64,000 nucleotides of DNA, from contig JACTAT010000335.1 of the NCBI GenBank assembly GCA_014526335.1, positions 221,893 through 285,892 of the forward strand, given 5' to 3'. Positions 46,601 through 51,383 of this stretch are shown here, piece after piece; the stretch's first letter is position 1; every line of letters begins with the position of its first letter. The DNA comes from Chrysaora quinquecirrha. Its lineage: Eukaryota > Cnidaria > Scyphozoa > Semaeostomeae > Pelagiidae. The notes beneath the pieces are model-generated. The model did no database searches. It saw only the letters and a program-made list of their open reading frames with translations, and was not told the DNA's origin. The translations under genes and the position numbers were made by a program.

Positions 46601-49600
46601 AGACAGCAGAAACATTTTTTGTCTCCATGACTCAGGGGCATGTTCCTCGCTTGTCACCCGCATGTTTAGCCACCCTGGGAGACACGCTGAATACAATGCC
46701 TCGATCGACATGTCTCCTAGTTTAGCCATAGCTTGAGACTTATATGTACATAATGGGGACCTCGAAGACTACATGTATATGGGGCGATCAGAACAGTTCC
46801 ACTCAGAACTCTTTCATGAAGGTAACGATAGCAATGGAACGTCAAAAGAGGCATTCACACTTATCTGGCTGTAGCTAACATGATAATCACAACTTATCAT
46901 GTCCTGCCTTTAATAATTGTTGGTGCAAAATTTTGGGAGAGCTCAATCTTCCATCACCAATGAGTAATGTTATTCTTCTCCTATCTACTATGTTGAACAT
47001 TGTGTATACAGATAAAAAAGGATAAAGAGGGAGCTTGCTTGGCCTGGCATTAAGCCAAGTCCAAACGATTCGATTTTTCACTCGATTTTCCATTCGACGA
47101 GCAGTCGAGTCAAAATTCGACTCGTTTGGGCACCTTGCTGACCGAGTCAAATAGCGTCAAGTGATGTTAAATGAAGTTTCGACTCAATCAAAAAAGTCGA
47201 TTGAAAAAGGTGTTGTCAATCGAAAATCGAATCGTTTGGTCACCTTGTCGAGTGAGTCGAATGTCTTTCCGCGGGAAGCTGCAGAGGGAAGCCAACGTGG
47301 GGTGAAAAGATCGAGTGAAAAAGCGAGCGAAAAATCGAATCGTTTTACCATTCATGCCCAATTTTCAGCTCGACTTCCAGATTTTTGCTCCAGGAAATGC
47401 AAAATCTATCTGCCTATTACTAGTTTTATTAACAGTAGTAAAAAGTGAGCATTGGCATTTCTAAGTTTAATAGTATTTGGGGCTGTTCAAAAACGATGTC
47501 ATGCAAATTTTGATTGATTGTGACCCCCACCGTCTCTCAGGAACATTTGCATGTCTCTTGCTACAAATTTTGCCAAAACTAGGAGACATTGAGGGGGCAT
47601 GTCGTGCACAACAACAAAATATCTCCTAGTGTAGCCAGGTCTTGAGAGATTATCAGTATGATCGCACACGTGGACGACCTCAAAACATTAAGACTCCGTT
47701 TACACGAGCAAAAAGATCCGATCCACTTTTGGTCCGCGAACCAACCTACTTTTGGATCGCTTTGAAAAGCGTTCCAGTTTAGATTGGATCTACTTTTTCA
47801 TCGTGTAAACAGGTAGATCCGATCCAAAACAGGCCCTCTTTGGAAATATGATTACAATGTTATATGAATATTCAGTAACTACATGCGTCAATTACCAGAC
47901 CCAAAAGTGGACCAGATCCATGCCTTGTGTAAACCGAAGGCCTTTCTGTACGAAAACTAGAACTTCTGGATCCGATCCACTTTAGATTCGATCCGCTTTC
48001 TCTCATGTAAACGTAGCCTGAAACTTTATCATGTTATCAAGGATTACCTTAAAGTGATAGCCCTTGCCACAGGGTCATTTGCATGAATTACAGCATAAAA
48101 TCTCCTTATTAACTCATCAATGTTCAGGATCTTGTCAAGATGTTTGGAACTTTCTTGGATAACCTTCAGAACACAGATTTTGAGAAAATTGGTCCTACAA
48201 GAAAAACAGATCAAATTAGATCCATCAGCCATTAGGGCCTCATTTAACTATACTTGTTAGGACAATCTTTGGCTTTAGCAGGAAGCTCAGACTGGAAGGG
48301 GTGGGGGGATGAACAAATGAAAAGAATGGACCATTTCAAAAAAATTGAAAATTAGGTAATAGAGAAATTTCGACCTTAGATTGGAATTCAGCACCCTCTT
48401 TTCGAGACAAAGTTTTATGCTTCTAGTCCTTAAGATATTGATTTTATAGGTGTTAAAATTTTGAAATTCTATTAAGGATTTTACACCCTCAATCATTTTA
48501 CATGGTCAAATCATTTATAAATTTTCAAACTTTTAATCAATATAGAGTCAACATTGCAAGGACTAGAAGCGTTAAAGTTTGCCTCGACACTAAGAAGAAG
48601 GTGCTGAATTCAAATCTGAAGCCAAAATTTCTCTATGACCTAATTTTCAATTTTGCTGAAAACAAGGCCCTTAGTTGAAATGGTCTATTTGATGACATTA
48701 TGGTTTCATAACATCATACTATTATTTTCAAATTATTGTGGGGAGCTCAAGCCCTCAAGCTCCCTGCTTCCAACAGCCCTGAACAACATGAACATAATTT
48801 TTCTTACCCTCCTCGAAAAACATCTGCTAATTTGAGAAATGCTGAATTGACAAGAATTGGGTATGGATACTTGAGAAAAAGAGCAGGAAATCGGACAATT
48901 GCTTCACATTGTTCTTCTACTTTGCCAGATCTAAGACCTGAAAATATAAATAAGAAAACATGAATTAATTCAAATTTAAATATCTCAATTTTGTTTTAGA
49001 TTATGTTGAGGTGCAAAATTTCACTGTCATAGTCCTGGCAGTATTAATGTTATTAACGTTAGTTTTTAAAGTTCCCAATTCTTAGGACTTTGACCCTGAT
49101 AAGTGACTGGTGGTGAACCCCCCCCCCACCCCCATTTGGTCTAGGTGCTAAGGTAGTGAAACTTCACACCAAAAAACAATAAACTGTGGCAGAACTTATA
49201 CCAAGATATCAGCTAGGGGAATATACAGTACCTAGTGGGAAAAACAATTGAAAATTAGTTGAAGAGTCAAAGTGAAAAAAAATCTTGAACTGAAGTTGTA
49301 AAAATTTCCATTCCTAGAAAAGGTCAATTTCTTTTCTTCAAAGGTGTTACATACAGAGCTATTGCAACCTTCAAAAGTCTGTTTACTCGAAGTCTTCCCT
49401 TGGCATAGGGTTCGAACCCGAAACACTTTTGCGATGTTGATTGCAAACGAGGCAAGTAGGTAAAACAAACACAACTGGCCTAGATAGTCACACACAGGTC
49501 TGAAAAGATTTGCTTCGAAAGAGGAACGTCCTACATCCATTCTTCAAGATATATATTATAAAATATATATTATAAACCTTTCTCTAATTCCCAAAGAGCT

Positions 49601-49680
49601 GAATTTGCATCTTGGCTTTGGTCTTGATTAGTTTTGAGCATCATTAGCTCTGCAACCGGACTTCCACGACCTCCCTCCAT
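28426..49680 (-). CDS. INTS7: Integrator complex subunit 7 (whole coding span, at least 24 exons)
   Basis: INTS7 is a scaffold subunit of the nuclear Integrator complex, which binds the RNA polymerase II C-terminal domain, cleaves snRNA 3' ends and ends transcription early at many genes. Exons from 5' to 3' on the minus strand follow the vertebrate protein in order. Strong landmarks are [20 protein letters not shown] and NDPVARAIT (exon 3), [46 protein letters not shown] and [16 protein letters not shown] near the end. The N-terminal two thirds of the family is an alpha-helical repeat solenoid. Phases are consistent at nearly every junction. Two exons were not found: a short one between 46199 and 44876, required by phase, and one between 32821 and 30909, expected from the family but not required by phase. 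The gene is 21 kb because of repeat-filled introns. Confidence 0.93.
29239..29324 (-). CDS. INTS7: INTS7 exon coding [13 protein letters not shown]
   Basis: Bounded by TCTCAG and AAA|GTAAGG, 86 bp. It joins the preceding exon in phase 1 and gives [16 protein letters not shown], the equivalent of GLFRKIQSVCLNVSS in vertebrate INTS7. Confidence 0.85.
29365..29760. repeat. Dispersed repeat family R3, copy 2
   Basis: Shares CAATCAGCTG, TACAGCGGGAAGAC, GAAGAGTCCAAGTGAGAAAA and CGAACTCTTTCTGTCTACAC with 30970-31345. Both lie in INTS7 introns. No coding capacity was recognised. Confidence 0.7.
30058..30241. mobile_element. TIR element with CAGTCGAACCTCC ends
   Basis: Left end CAGTCGAACCTCCGACTAGC, right end GGAGGTGGCCGC ... 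GGTTCGACTG, inverse of each other apart from a few changes, with a second internal inverted GACCGCTAGTCGGAG. About 184 bp without coding capacity, in an INTS7 intron. The ends resemble Tc1/mariner-type (pogo-like) derivatives. Confidence 0.7.
30385..30711. mobile_element. TIR element with CACTCTTTTTTATAA ends and TA target site
   Basis: Left end TACACTCTTTTTTATAAGAA near 30385 and right end TTTTTATAAAAAAGAGTGTA near 30711 are inverted copies flanked by TA. About 325 bp, no transposase, in an INTS7 intron. It fits a mariner-type MITE. Confidence 0.7.
30801..30909 (-). CDS. INTS7: INTS7 exon coding [13 protein letters not shown]
   Basis: 109 bp between TTTTAG and GCAG|GTAAC. The peptide [16 protein letters not shown] with SQLALKVEG corresponds to LALSPSPRNPAEPIAV with QQLALKVEG in vertebrate INTS7. 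Confidence 0.9.
30970..31345. repeat. Dispersed repeat family R3, copy 3
   Basis: Same order of blocks as 29365-29760 (GGCATTGTGTTTTAGACACC, TACAGCGGGAAGACC, GAACTCTTTCTGTCTACACA), with scattered substitutions. Confidence 0.7.
31346..32026. other. INTS7 intron, short local repeats
   Basis: Holds three or more diverged copies of a TTCATTTCATATTGTAT / CATACCGAATTCTTCAGCA module between about 31445 and 31690. No exon was recognised, although the family predicts one more INTS7 exon somewhere between 30910 and 32820. Confidence 0.45.
32027..32471. mobile_element. TIR element, family T1, about 445 bp
   Basis: Left end AAGGCCCTGGCCAAACGACC, right end GGCCAACAATGATCGTTTTG with CAGAGCCT, inverse of the left. 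Internal sequence (CGTTTGGCCACGTCC, TTGCTCGTCCAACATTTTG) matches the copy at 55418-55862 along its whole length. It encodes no transposase. Confidence 0.8.
32821..32862 (-). CDS. INTS7: INTS7 small exon coding [14 protein letters not shown]
   Basis: 42 bp between TTTTAG and TTG|GTGAG, phase 0 on both sides. The peptide corresponds to SLNRKYTPVSYMHT in vertebrate INTS7. Short, so confidence rests on order, phase and splice sites. Confidence 0.7.
33481..33592 (-). CDS. INTS7: INTS7 exon coding [14 protein letters not shown]
   Basis: 112 bp between ATTTAG and GAG|GTGAG. It joins the upstream exon in phase 2 and ends IVEIVE, matching the EEVES region before NRKYTPVSY in vertebrates. Confidence 0.75.
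33709..33777 (-). CDS. INTS7: INTS7 exon coding [17 protein letters not shown]
   Basis: 69 bp between CTTTAG and AAG|GTTGG. The peptide [17 protein letters not shown] corresponds to LQQQSCLLISHAIEALIL. Confidence 0.85.
33967..34186. repeat. Interstitial telomere-like repeat (CCCTAA)n
   Basis: About 220 bp of CCCTAA units with CCCCAA, CCCTTA and CTCTAA variants, C-rich on the + strand. It lies in an INTS7 intron. The minus-strand frame at 33921-34220 (alternating R/V/G) is an artefact of the repeat. Confidence 0.95.
34449..34640 (-). mobile_element. tRNA-derived SINE, family S1 copy 2
   Basis: Inverted relative to copy 1 at 1592-1800: GGTGAAATGGTGTTTTAGCG, GATCTCAGTAGTAGGTTAAC, GTGACACTACCGTGGC and CCACGACGCTACAGCACCTT are its reverse complement in reverse order. 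(GGTGAA)n at 34452 forms the tail. Confidence 0.75.
34667..34764 (-). CDS. INTS7: INTS7 exon coding [17 protein letters not shown]
   Basis: 98 bp after TTTCAG. The donor GT|GTATCC (not the nearer CAA|GTGTAT) is chosen because it keeps phase with the LQESC exon. The peptide matches FRSLASRYGDLYQASFDAD of vertebrate INTS7 (here LYRISFNAD). Confidence 0.85.
34872..35066 (-). CDS. INTS7: INTS7 exon coding [19 protein letters not shown]
   Basis: 195 bp, 65 codons, phase 0 at both ends, between TTAG and CAG|GTATG. Contains [20 protein letters not shown], clearly equivalent to AFSQLICTCNSLKTSPPPAI. Confidence 0.93.
35205..35370 (+). mobile_element. tRNA-derived SINE, family S1 copy 3
   Basis: AGGTGCTGTGGCGTCGTGGT, GGGGTTCGAGCCCCAGC, GGTAGCGTCACAGC, then TAGCCTACTACTGTGG and a CACCTTCACCACCACC tail. 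The A/B-box interval is shorter than in copy 1. Confidence 0.7.
35452..35745. repeat. Foldback (inverted repeat) element
   Basis: GGGAATTTACCGTAACAGTC and TCTGGGTAAATCGATAGCGC with TGATTCCAAATCC on the left are mirrored by GAATTTGGAATCAGCGCTAT, CGATTTACCCAGATTGTTAT and GGAAAATTCCC on the right. The arms are about 90 and 60 bp; no coding sequence. Confidence 0.7.
35950..36241. mobile_element. Foldback element with AAGATGGCGGG ends
   Basis: Left end AAGATGGCGGGTGTCTTGAG then GGGAATCCTCTCC. The right end GAGAGGATTCTCATACTCAA then GATGCCCGCCATTTT is the inverse over about 35 bp. It lies in an INTS7 intron and encodes nothing. Confidence 0.75.
36328..36400 (+). repeat. Isolated fragment of the 196-bp satellite
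   Basis: GATTTTTGAAACGTCTGATT, TTGGTCGATTTTCAGCCATT and TAGCCTTGCTTTTTTGGGCA align block for block with the satellite segment GATTTTTGAAAACCCCTGAT ... GGCCGATTTTTGGCCATTTG ... CTTGCTTTTTTGGC. It is a single diverged partial copy, about 9.3 kb from the array, inside INTS7. Confidence 0.65.
36524..36679 (-). CDS. INTS7: INTS7 exon coding [20 protein letters not shown]
   Basis: 156 bp between CCTAG and AAG|GTATAT. Corresponds to VASEHFYFWLNSLKEFSHAE in vertebrate INTS7. It ends DGLIDLK and joins ASVTPD in phase 0. Confidence 0.9.
36735..37258. mobile_element. Composite of family T1 TIR elements
   Basis: Starts GGCCTTGGCCAAATCGTCAA and contains at least three internal termini (GCTCTGGAAAAACGATCAAA near 36816, GTTTGATTACGGCCTTAGG near 37041, GTTTGATGGTTTGGCAAGGG near 37239). 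The order suggests nested or head-to-head insertions. Confidence 0.6.
37367..37414 (-). CDS. INTS7: INTS7 small exon coding [16 protein letters not shown]
   Basis: 48 bp, 16 codons, between ATGCAG and AAG|GTTAG. Matches the GNHDMAKELYQSLLTQ position of vertebrate INTS7. Confidence 0.8.
37640..38695. repeat. Tandem duplication of about 230 bp, second copy split by a MITE
   Basis: Copy 1 (37640 to about 37870) and copy 2 (about 37870-37967 plus 38577-38695) share GCGCTGGTATAATTTCCAAG-like starts, GTATCAACCAGATTTTCTTA, AACATAATATACA, GTAACGTTGTTTGATCTCAC and TAGAAGGCTATCACGCAAGA. Copy 2 is interrupted exactly at a TA by the element at 37967-38577. Confidence 0.8.
37967..38577. mobile_element. 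Mariner-type MITE with CAGGGTGGCCC ends
   Basis: Left CAGGGTGGCCCAAAAAAGGG then ACCCCCTAAC, right CCTAAGGGGTCCCTTTTTTT then TGGGCCACCCTG, flanked by TA on both sides. About 610 bp. The 60-residue frame inside (38286-38468) has no recognisable transposase motif. Confidence 0.85.
38780..38932 (-). CDS. INTS7: INTS7 exon ending [10 protein letters not shown]
   Basis: 153 bp, phase 0 at both ends, between TGTAG and TTG|GTAAG. Peptide [14 protein letters not shown] ... [14 protein letters not shown], equivalent to VSLATVIFVASQ ... WTVYRIARQASRM. Confidence 0.93.
39000..39505. repeat. (AAAT/AAAC)n low-complexity tract
   Basis: About 500 bp of AAATAAAC-type tetranucleotide repeat in an INTS7 intron. 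The minus-strand frames rich in YLFIYLF are artefacts of it. Confidence 0.9.
39702..39847 (-). CDS. INTS7: INTS7 exon coding [14 protein letters not shown]
   Basis: 146 bp between TTGTAG and GTG|GTAAG. It joins the upstream exon in phase 1 (G|GA). Contains [16 protein letters not shown], equivalent to the DKQQELLVSL region. Confidence 0.82.
40111..40697. repeat. (CCTATA)n hexanucleotide array
   Basis: About 590 bp of CCTATA/CCTATG units with few breaks, in an INTS7 intron. Both strands stay open for over 100 codons (P-I/P-M dipeptides on +, G-I on -) because the 6-bp unit has no stop in those frames. Confidence 0.95.
40785..40881 (-). CDS. INTS7: INTS7 exon coding [16 protein letters not shown]
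   Basis: 97 bp between TTCTAG and CTG|GTGAG. Phase 0 in, phase 1 out. It occupies the position of the vertebrate segment ending SVVETLLTQLHSA. Confidence 0.78.
40981..41078 (-). CDS. INTS7: INTS7 exon coding [20 protein letters not shown]
   Basis: 98 bp after TTTTTAG, ending AAG|GTTCGT, a weak donor chosen because phases on both sides fit. Corresponds to the DLLALEQDAVFGLESLL region. Confidence 0.75.
41100..42162. other. INTS7 intron
   Basis: A fragment similar to short AACGAACACCGGACACC-type elements lies at 41372-41470. No exon was recognised in the rest. Confidence 0.4.
42163..42264 (-). CDS. INTS7: INTS7 exon coding [20 protein letters not shown]
   Basis: 102 bp between TTTCAG and GAAG|GTTAG. 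It joins the upstream exon in phase 1 and the downstream one in phase 1. Aligns with the vertebrate LVKLAQECCYHNNRGIAAHG segment. Confidence 0.8.
42700..42841 (-). CDS. INTS7: INTS7 exon coding [20 protein letters not shown]
   Basis: 142 bp between TGTAG and A|GTTAAG. This donor is the only nearby one that keeps phase with the next exon. Continues [13 protein letters not shown], matching SLKLGMLSVLSTLSG of vertebrate INTS7. A nearer GT after CTCAA would break the frame. Confidence 0.82.
42854..42955. repeat. (AACAAT)n microsatellite
   Basis: About 100 bp of ACAATA repeats directly between two INTS7 exons, in an intron of only 119 bp. Confidence 0.95.
42961..43083 (-). CDS. INTS7: INTS7 exon coding [19 protein letters not shown]
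   Basis: 123 bp, 41 codons, phase 0, between TTGCAG and GAG|GTTTG. Matches IQLLLQYLKNDPRKAVKRLA and LANKTPHTWS of vertebrates (here [10 protein letters not shown]). Confidence 0.95.
43200..43540. mobile_element. TIR element, family T3 (GGTTCCTTATAAAGTGG)
   Basis: Left part CCTAGGTCAAGACCTAGTTC, right part GTAGGTTCCTTATAAAGTGG then TATATAAAAAGCGTGTA. Related copies at 57960-58375 and 58390-58680 share the body (TGGAAACATTTGATACATGC, TTCGACTGCAAATG-type blocks, GCAGTGATAAA). Confidence 0.6.
43595..44075. mobile_element. Two copies of a GTAATAAGTCTA-ended repeat, flanking an INTS7 exon
   Basis: Copies at about 43595-43735 and 43945-44075 share GAGTCGTTGTT/GAGTCGTAGTT, TTTGAGCGATCTC, TAGACTCGG/TAGCCTCGG, TCATGCGCGATAACTGG/TCATGAGCAATAACTGG and end GTAATAAGTCTA or GTAATCAGTCTA. 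The INTS7 exon 43791-43907 lies between them. Confidence 0.55.
43791..43907 (-). CDS. INTS7: INTS7 exon coding [20 protein letters not shown]
   Basis: 117 bp, 39 codons, phase 0, between TTGTAG and CAG|GTAAG. Matches ARQLLQQLVTSYPSTKMVIV and SLHTFTLLAASSLVDTP of vertebrates. Confidence 0.93.
44130..44325. mobile_element. Family T1 fragment, abutting a SINE
   Basis: AGGCCCCTGCAAAACGATCA and CATCGCTCGTTAAACATTTT are T1 end and internal blocks. The right terminus is missing and the SINE at 44329 begins there, so the SINE probably inserted into the element. Confidence 0.5.
44329..44580 (+). mobile_element. tRNA-derived SINE, family S2, copy 2
   Basis: GGTGGTGTGGCCGAGTGGTC (A box) then GGGTTGGAATC (B box, one base off) and CTTTCCACAAGCCTACAGTC, as in the copy at 27908-28147. 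The variable stem/loop part is shortened. Downstream body differs from the first copy. Confidence 0.7.
44794..44876 (-). CDS. INTS7: INTS7 exon coding [20 protein letters not shown]
   Basis: 83 bp between TTTCAG and GAG|GTAAG. Matches LATPVDLKLKLIPILQHMHH. Its start phase (needs one base from upstream) does not fit exon 46199-46282, so a short exon lies between or the gene is damaged there. Confidence 0.93.
44935..45335. repeat. Foldback element, arms about 190 bp
   Basis: The + strand 44940-45135 and the reverse complement of 45150-45330 align along their length: AGGTGCAAAGTTTTACTATC vs AGGTACAAAGTTTCACTGTC, GTCCAAAGTTCACGATTTTA vs the matching arm, AAGGCTTTGACC at the loop. Arms have diverged, so it is old. 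Confidence 0.7.
45385..45465. mobile_element. Family T2 terminal fragment
   Basis: GGTGGCTAAGCTTGGAGACA, GGGGACATGTCAGG, TGTCGCGCGCGACATGTC and TTTAGCCAGGCG. Family T2 has ends like GGCCTGGCTAAACTAGGAGA with an internal palindrome TCGCGCGCGA. Only one end is present; the Penelope fragment starts directly after. Confidence 0.6.
45470..45930 (+). pseudogene. Penelope-like retroelement fragment, GIY-YIG endonuclease domain
   Basis: The frame from about 45478 encodes a Cys-rich segment ([11 protein letters not shown]) followed by [20 protein letters not shown] VYKFxC...YVGKT...R..H order is typical of the GIY-YIG endonuclease at the C-terminus of Penelope-like and related retroelements. The domain nicks DNA during insertion. 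No reverse transcriptase is present upstream, where a T2 end abuts. A direct duplication AAGCCAAGCC at 45818-45827 (five extra bases) shifts the frame and replaces the usual C-terminal stretch; the old frame remains open after it to about 45900. Inactive 5'-truncated copy inside an INTS7 intron. Confidence 0.8.
46199..46282 (-). CDS. INTS7: INTS7 exon coding [19 protein letters not shown]
   Basis: 84 bp between TTACAG and CAAG|GTAAG. Matches IRQSLDSHDNVEVEAAVFA almost residue for residue. Phase 2 at its end. Confidence 0.95.
46371..46424 (-). CDS. INTS7: INTS7 exon coding [17 protein letters not shown]
   Basis: 54 bp between TTGCAG and ACAG|GTAAT. Matches MLGSLASIIPERKNAHH, and phases fit both neighbours. 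Confidence 0.93.
46465..46735. mobile_element. TIR element, family T2
   Basis: Left AGCTAAACTAGGAGACATGT, right GACATGTCTCCTAGTTTAGC, inverse of each other. Internal blocks (GTCACACGTGACATGTC, CTCAGGGGCATGTTC, GTTTAGCCACC) recur at 51803-52058 and 60195-60492. Confidence 0.8.
46736..47039. other. INTS7 intron, nothing recognised
   Basis: No exon or repeat family was identified. Confidence 0.4.
47040..47375. mobile_element. Foldback element rich in TCGA, ends GTCCAAACGATTCGA
   Basis: GGCATTAAGCCAAGTCCAAA then CGATTCGATTTTTCACTCGA on the left; CGAGCGAAAAATCGAATCGT then TTTACCATTCATGCC on the right, inverse of the left. Subrepeats such as CGAATCGTTTGGTCACCTTG mirror CGACTCGTTTGGGCACCTTG. Confidence 0.7.
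47575..47640. mobile_element. Family T2 short remnant
   Basis: AAACTAGGAGACATTGAGGG and CAACAAAATATCTCCTAGTG with TAGCCAGGTCTTG: two opposing T2 ends with little between. Confidence 0.55.
47690..48022. mobile_element. TIR element with CTCCGTTTACACGAG ends
   Basis: AGACTCCGTTTACACGAGCA then GATCCGATCCACTTTTGG on the left; GATCCGATCCACTTTAG and TCTCATGTAAACGTAGCCTG on the right. A GTGTAAACCGAAGG segment inside is a further internal end. No coding capacity. Confidence 0.7.
48048..48194 (-). CDS. INTS7: INTS7 exon 3, NDPVARAIT block
   Basis: 147 bp between TTGTAG and AAG|GTAATC. Peptide [46 protein letters not shown]: close to identical in pattern to vertebrate INTS7. Best single landmark for the gene. 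Confidence 0.97.
48320..48690. repeat. Foldback element, arms about 130 bp
   Basis: GACCATTTCAAAAAAATTGA, AAATTAGGTAATAGAGAAAT, GGAATTCAGCACCCTCTT and GCTTCTAGTCCTTAAG on the left are mirrored by GGACTAGAAGCGTTAAAG, GAAGGTGCTGAATTCAAATC, TTTCTCTATGACCTAATTTT and TTGAAATGGTC on the right. It lies in an INTS7 intron. Confidence 0.75.
48808..48937 (-). CDS. INTS7: INTS7 exon 2, [16 protein letters not shown] block
   Basis: 130 bp between TTCAG and GG|GTAAGA. Peptide [18 protein letters not shown] ... [18 protein letters not shown], equal in pattern to LRSGKLGEQCEAVVRFP and [17 protein letters not shown]. Confidence 0.96.
48960..49577. other. INTS7 intron 1
   Basis: Contains a weak inverted repeat (GGTGCAAAATTTCACTGTCA near 49010, GGTAGTGAAACTTCACACC near 49150) and a C/A-rich run at about 49118-49134. 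The minus-strand frame at 49232-49540 shows no known domain. Confidence 0.45.
49578..49680 (-). CDS. INTS7: INTS7 exon 1 with start codon
   Basis: ATG at 49680-49678 opens [20 protein letters not shown], then [13 protein letters not shown] and the donor AAAG|GTTTAT. The known family has QELDANSALMELDKGLRSG here, and the phase-1 junction restores LEKGLRSG. The N-terminal residues before DANSAL are variable. Confidence 0.9.
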
Positions 49681-50317
49681 TTTGGTCTCGTGTTTATGAT
49701 GGCAATTGCTTCATGTATGACCATCTCGAATGTAGGGTCAAAAGGGGGCTGCGGAATATCCGTATTTCCTCTAATTAGCGCCCCCCCTTTTTAAGCGCCG
49801 CCCTCTAGTTAGCGCTGCACGTAAATGCAGGTCAGAAGATTTAAATATTTCTTTTCATTGTGCTTTTTCCAATAATCATCATAAATTCCACTTTAAAAAC
49901 AAGACTCAAACAGTACTTAGCCTTGTACGAACTGAAGCCTCAAGGGTAGAGATTGAAACCCTAGCATTTATTCAATAATATTATTCCTGGTTTTAGTACT
50001 CTAATTTAATGGAAGGAATATCCTTTATTGTAACCAAGCTCCAACACGTTTTATTGGAAAACGCCGAACAAGAGGAAACCCAAAACTCCACATATCATCA
50101 TTTGCCGACAAAACCTTCCTTGTGCTGACGTTTGCGACATCTGAGGGGTACAGCGACCCCCTGGACCCCCCTTTGGCGACGCCCCAGAAGGCTAGCCTTT
50201 GCCCACACACGCACTTTGATACTTATGAGAAGAGTAGTGGGTGTTAAGGCGGTGGAAAATCACCCCAAAAATAAGAAACAGGCCTCTTATAGAAAATGCA
50301 TAATGGTGAAGATATTT
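49681..50317. promoter_or_regulatory. INTS7: Presumed INTS7 upstream region
   Basis: Sequence 5' of the INTS7 start on the minus strand. No clear TATA element was seen. A block of TAATTAGCGCCCCCCC and TTTAAGCGCCGCCCTC with TAGTTAGCGCTGC at 49774-49822 resembles the AAGCGCC elements at 58770-58865 and may be a repeat rather than a promoter part. Confidence 0.3.
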
Positions 50318-50755
50318 TGACACTAATGCTCTAGCCCTAACTACTTATAGTATCTATCTTGGCTTCGCATACATTAGCATATTTAGTCACTCGTTTTTAG
50401 CTAGCCATTTTAGGTAACATCCTGTTGCAGCACTAGCATAGGCATCCCCGCATTGCATTATTGCATGCTACCCACATAGGTAATTCCTGCACGCTTCTAG
50501 GTATTACCTTATTTGTCACATCCAGCATAACCTTCGTTATTCATACCTTATATAGCTAGTTCCTCTTACCGTTGAGCCTATCATTTCATTCCTTATATGT
50601 AGAAAAATATTGTATATAGCTCACTTAGATTAAGTATAAAAGTAGGTAGATTTTAGTAAGTAGTAATTCAAGATTCAGAATTCAAGCAGAAAACACAGAT
50701 TCAAGTTTCTCTCTCGCTGATATCCTACTGCGGCACGCAAGTAAACCCTACAAAA
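50318..50755 (+). mobile_element. Possible solo LTR
   Basis: The stretch starts TGACACTAATGC, carries TATAAAAGTAGG at about 50635, then a CTCTCTCGCTGATATCCTAC segment and ends ACCCTACA. TG...CA ends, a TATA box two thirds in and a pyrimidine-rich end fit an LTR. No clear target-site duplication, primer-binding site or internal retroelement sequence was found. Confidence 0.35.
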
Positions 50756-51024
50756 GTTTTAGGTAAGATCGTTTCAAATTGTTCTTGTATAGTTAGATCT
50801 TATAGCTTAGCAGTTATCGGTTATTCGTCAAAACCCACGTATTATCAAATAACCTGACCTTATTCAGGAATCTGGACTAAGGAAGTATCGAGGAACAGCC
50901 ACAACAGAATTTTTGCAATTGCAACGGCAATTTTTTCCGATAAAGTTACAACGAATGCGGAGAAAAGCAACTTGATTTCCAGCAATATTTTCGTCAATGT
51001 GACGTGACGTCTACAAAACTAAAT

Positions 51025-51383
51025 TCAGTACAACAATGCTTTTAAACACAATTCCAGTTCATCATTGTCCAAATCTAGCAACTTGTTTTTGATAAGCAAC
51101 AATTTCAAAAGTTCTTCGACCACTTTTGGCGGATATTCAGACTCCGTTGCAAAAAATAACAGCGATAATAAAATTAATTTCTTCTTCTCCAAGGAAAAAC
51201 TCTTCTCTTTGGAACAAGCTTTGATCGAATCTTCAAACGAATCCTGGGCCTCGATTCCTGTTGTTGCTTGGACACCTTTTTCCTGTCCTTCATGCAACAT
51301 GTTCTCGAGCTCCTCCATCGCGTCCAAAGTTGCGACCGATATTTTCCTCGTCTCTGAAGGCGTATCAACTTTCAAGTGATAAC
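51025..51383 (-). CDS. Unknown gene, last coding exon
   Basis: After TTATAG; the phase-1 junction gives YHLKVDTPSETRKISVATLD then AMEELENMLHEGQEKG. It continues through a Lys/Glu-rich linker to a Leu-rich helical end (LLSLLFFATESEYPPKVVEE, LLKLLLIKNKLLDLDNDELE) and stop. The motif RKIS..(T/S)...EELENML repeats one from the preceding exon. Confidence 0.75.
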
